IMG/VR virus record: IMGVR_UViG_3300020186_000254
Location: 1 to 23,622 of that record
Strand: one strand, 5' to 3'
Length of the DNA stretch: 23,622 bases
Source of the DNA: a virus
The notes under the pieces are model-generated. The model had not been told where the DNA came from. It worked only from the letters and a program-made list of their open reading frames with translations, and did not search any database. Positions 22,620 to 23,622 of the stretch are shown here, one piece after another (position 1 is the first letter of the stretch; every line of letters starts with the position of its first letter). Made by a program: the position numbers and the translations under genes.

Positions 22620-22737
22620 GGTGCAGGGTTGTGAAGGGTTTGCTGGGTACTACGGAAAAGCCCCTATACGAGTTCAATCTAGTAGGTCTTGGTGTAACCC
22701 TGCAATCCCTTCACCCTGAGCGTGCTAACCCTGCACC
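22620..22737. repeat. Composite inverted and direct repeat cluster, possible origin/iteron-like element
   Basis: GGTGCAGGGTT (22620-22630) pairs with AACCCTGCACC (22727-22737), perfect over 11 bases. The adjoining GTGAAGGG (22631-22638) pairs with CCCTTCAC-type sequence at 22707-22714. TAACCCTGCA is also repeated directly at 22695-22704 and 22726-22735, a 31-base period (about three helical turns). The same word set is thus used in both orientations, as in initiator-binding iterons. Confidence 0.5.
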
Positions 22738-22950
22738 CGATGCTCCAAACGGGAAGGGGACCTTTCGTTTCGGGCTCTGGGCGGCCCCTTTCCCCCCGGT
22801 GGTGGTCGTCCGCTGAATGGGGCCCCGGTAGTACCTATCAGAGAGGCTCCGGCATGTCCACAGCCACAGCCCGGAGCACGCAATGACGGGGGTACCGGGG
22901 TGCCACCGTGACTGTTCCGAACTGCGCGCGCCCGCGCACAGGGACCGCAC

Positions 22951-22964
22951 GCGCAGCACTGCGC
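22951..22964. promoter_or_regulatory. Candidate operator, dyad copy 1 (GCGCAG-CA-CTGCGC)
   Basis: A perfect 6+6 dyad with a two-base centre. It is one of three copies with identical arms in the divergent region; the others lie at 23059-23072 and 23396-23409. A degenerate copy, with only the right arm intact, lies near 22914-22927. Confidence 0.5.
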
Positions 22965-23058
22965 ACGCCGTCCCCCTGCCCACCCTCAGGCAGTTAGTTG
23001 CATGGTTGCACATAACTAGGCCGACCTGATGGACATGCCATGCTGCGCTGCCCATGGC

Positions 23059-23072
23059 GCGCAGAACTGCGC
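23059..23072. promoter_or_regulatory. Candidate operator, dyad copy 2 (GCGCAG-AA-CTGCGC)
   Basis: Same arms as copy 1, with AA at the centre. It overlaps a 24-bp near-perfect palindrome (23065-23088) whose core is GCCCCATGGGGC, with one mismatched pair. Two different overlapping dyads could allow competition between two DNA-binding proteins. Confidence 0.5.
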
Positions 23073-23088
23073 CCCATGGGGCACAGTT
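23065..23088. repeat. 24-bp near-perfect palindrome
   Basis: Arms AACTG and CAGTT flank the perfect core GCCCCATGGGGC at 23071-23082, with a single C/A mismatched pair between arm and core (23070 and 23083). It overlaps dyad copy 2. It is long enough to be a strong protein-binding site. Confidence 0.5.
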
Positions 23089-23123
23089 GGAGGAGGACAG
23101 GTCGCCAAGGGGTCGCATCACGC

Positions 23124-23229
23124 GCCCACAGGCGTCTTTCCAGACGCAGGCACGAGGCTGGAACCGATTGCAGCGCTGCGGCGATGGGTTCCGGAAACGT
23201 TTCCTCGCGCCCACAGGCGCCCACAGGCG
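23124..23229. repeat. Three 11-mers GCCCACAGGCG
   Basis: Copies lie at 23124-23134, 23209-23219 and 23219-23229; the last two share one base and are effectively tandem. The longer word CGCGCCCACAGGCG is common to the first two. They lie between the palindromes of the control region and resemble short iterons or protein-binding boxes. Confidence 0.45.
23193..23204. repeat. Perfect 12-bp palindrome GGAAACGTTTCC
   Basis: An unusually A/T-bearing palindrome in an otherwise very GC-rich stretch, immediately before the tandem GCCCACAGGCG copies. It could be an operator. Chance cannot be excluded. Confidence 0.4.
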
Positions 23230-23258
23230 TGGCAGGATTGACGCGGGCACGAGGTTTG

Positions 23259-23272
23259 CCCCTTGCAAGGGG
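23259..23272. repeat. Perfect 14-bp palindrome CCCCTTGCAAGGGG
   Basis: A symmetrical site with no spacer, downstream of the GCCCACAGGCG boxes. It could bind a dimeric regulator or form a cruciform. No adjacent promoter is evident. Confidence 0.4.
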
Positions 23273-23395
23273 TTCGGTCTGGTGGGGTCTGGTGTGGTCG
23301 CCGAGCCGAGCCGAGCCTCGCGCGCGCTCCGACTTCGTCGGCAGATTGTGCCGAAAACAGGGCCTGCCGCCAACGGTGCGACCCCGTGTCACGGC

Positions 23396-23409
23396 GCGCA
23401 GTTCTGCGC
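23396..23409. promoter_or_regulatory. Candidate operator, dyad copy 3 (GCGCAG-TT-CTGCGC)
   Basis: Third copy of the GCGCAG-NN-CTGCGC dyad; its TT centre makes it the exact reverse complement of copy 2. The dyad extends by one base on each side (23395-23410). It lies about 125 bases upstream of the rightward gene, so one regulator could act on both divergent units. Confidence 0.5.
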
Positions 23410-23480
23410 GTGGTGTCGAGGCGCGCGCGTAACGACGGAGTCGTCGCGAGTGCGCGCGCCGTTGGAGCCAGATTGGTGAA

Positions 23481-23509
23481 GCCGAACAGCCCCAAACGGG
23501 GCAGTCGGC
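23481..23509 (+). promoter_or_regulatory. 5' leader stem-loop of the rightward gene
   Basis: GCCGA (23481-23485) pairs with TCGGC (23505-23509), and GCCCC (23489-23493) with GGGGC (23498-23502) around a four-base loop. The result is one two-part hairpin with a small internal bulge. It ends ten bases before the ribosome binding site, so it would stand in the transcript leader of the gene at 23533. It may protect the mRNA end or act in attenuation. Confidence 0.45.
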
Positions 23510-23532
23510 AGACAGCTCGAAGGAGTCAGACG

Positions 23533-23622
23533 ATGACAGCTCGACGCAACAAGGCAGTTCTCCCCGGCCTCTCCCGCAGTATCAAGTGCCAGAGGTCTGC
23601 CAAGTGCCAGAGGCTCGACGGC
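23533..23622 (+). CDS. Partial CDS: N-terminus of a rightward gene, function unknown
   Basis: Thirty codons are visible from the ATG at 23533, with no stop before the window edge. A strong ribosome binding site, GAAGGAG (23519-23525), stands seven bases upstream. The protein begins MTARRNKAVLPGLSRSIK and then has C-Q-R-S-A-K-C-Q-R-L-D-G, where K-C-Q-R occurs twice, encoded by a 13-base repeat (23583-23595 and 23601-23613). The segment is basic with two Cys. It is the only plus-strand gene I accept, marking the divergent rightward unit. I cannot assign a function from this fragment. Confidence 0.7.
   Translation, partial: MTARRNKAVLPGLSRSIKCQRSAKCQRLDG

Larger units (their letters stand above)
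22317..23532. other. Divergent control region, no credible gene
   Basis: About 1.2 kb lies between the leftward operon start (22316) and the rightward gene (23533). The frames here have unnatural composition (Arg, Pro, Cys and Trp strings), lack ribosome binding sites, and show no family resemblance. The region holds several perfect dyads, direct repeats and promoter-like -10 elements, listed separately. It is the likely site of early promoters, repressor operators and perhaps a replication origin. Which of these it is cannot be decided from sequence alone. Confidence 0.75.

Noticed and set aside
23124-23229. GCCCACAGGCG copies as a CRISPR array
   Set aside because: The repeats are only 11 bases, there are three, and two abut with no spacer.
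22711-23373. Minus-strand open frame of 220 codons in the control region
   Set aside because: Trp/Cys/Arg/Pro-rich with no ribosome site, crossing dyads and repeats; not a credible protein.

Overview
This window is a high-GC (roughly two thirds G+C by eye) tailed double-stranded DNA bacteriophage genome segment, probably from an environmental or metagenomic source. It carries phage hallmark genes: large terminase, portal, scaffold, an N4-gp56-type major capsid protein and a primase-polymerase. Genes are tightly packed with 1-11 nt start/stop overlaps, and GTG and TTG starts are frequent. I see no integrase, lysis gene, tRNA, CRISPR array or insertion sequence. Third codon positions are strongly G/C, so most long antisense reading frames are shadows. 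The host cannot be named from sequence alone; a high-GC bacterium is likely.

Layout, following leftward (minus strand) transcription from about 22.4 kb to 1. An early/replication block comes first (22316-18116): a possible ssDNA-binding-type protein, a 75-aa Acb2/Tad1-type hairpin protein (a predicted sponge for cyclic nucleotide immune signals), a small Cys/His protein, a small helical protein, a stand-alone family-B-polymerase-type 3'-5' exonuclease, a primase-polymerase and a D5/P4-type SF3 primase-helicase. A VRR-NUC nuclease and a probable small terminase lead into packaging and morphogenesis (18119-1): terminase large subunit, portal, an 877-aa structural or ejected protein, a 2328-aa giant multidomain protein with an HExxH metallopeptidase motif, scaffold, major capsid, a tail/baseplate-like protein, two paralogous decoration-type proteins, and the start of an adaptor-like gene that runs off the left edge.

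From 22317 to 23532 there is about 1.2 kb without a credible gene. It separates the leftward block from a rightward gene that starts at 23533 and leaves the window. This divergent control region is full of dyads and repeats, including three copies of GCGCAG-NN-CTGCGC. It is the best candidate for the operators, early promoters and possibly the replication origin.

The most interesting items are the Acb2/Tad1-like gene embedded in the replication operon, the metallopeptidase-bearing giant protein between portal and scaffold, the dyad-rich divergent region, and a pair of compensating frameshifts in one of the two tandem decoration-type paralogs.
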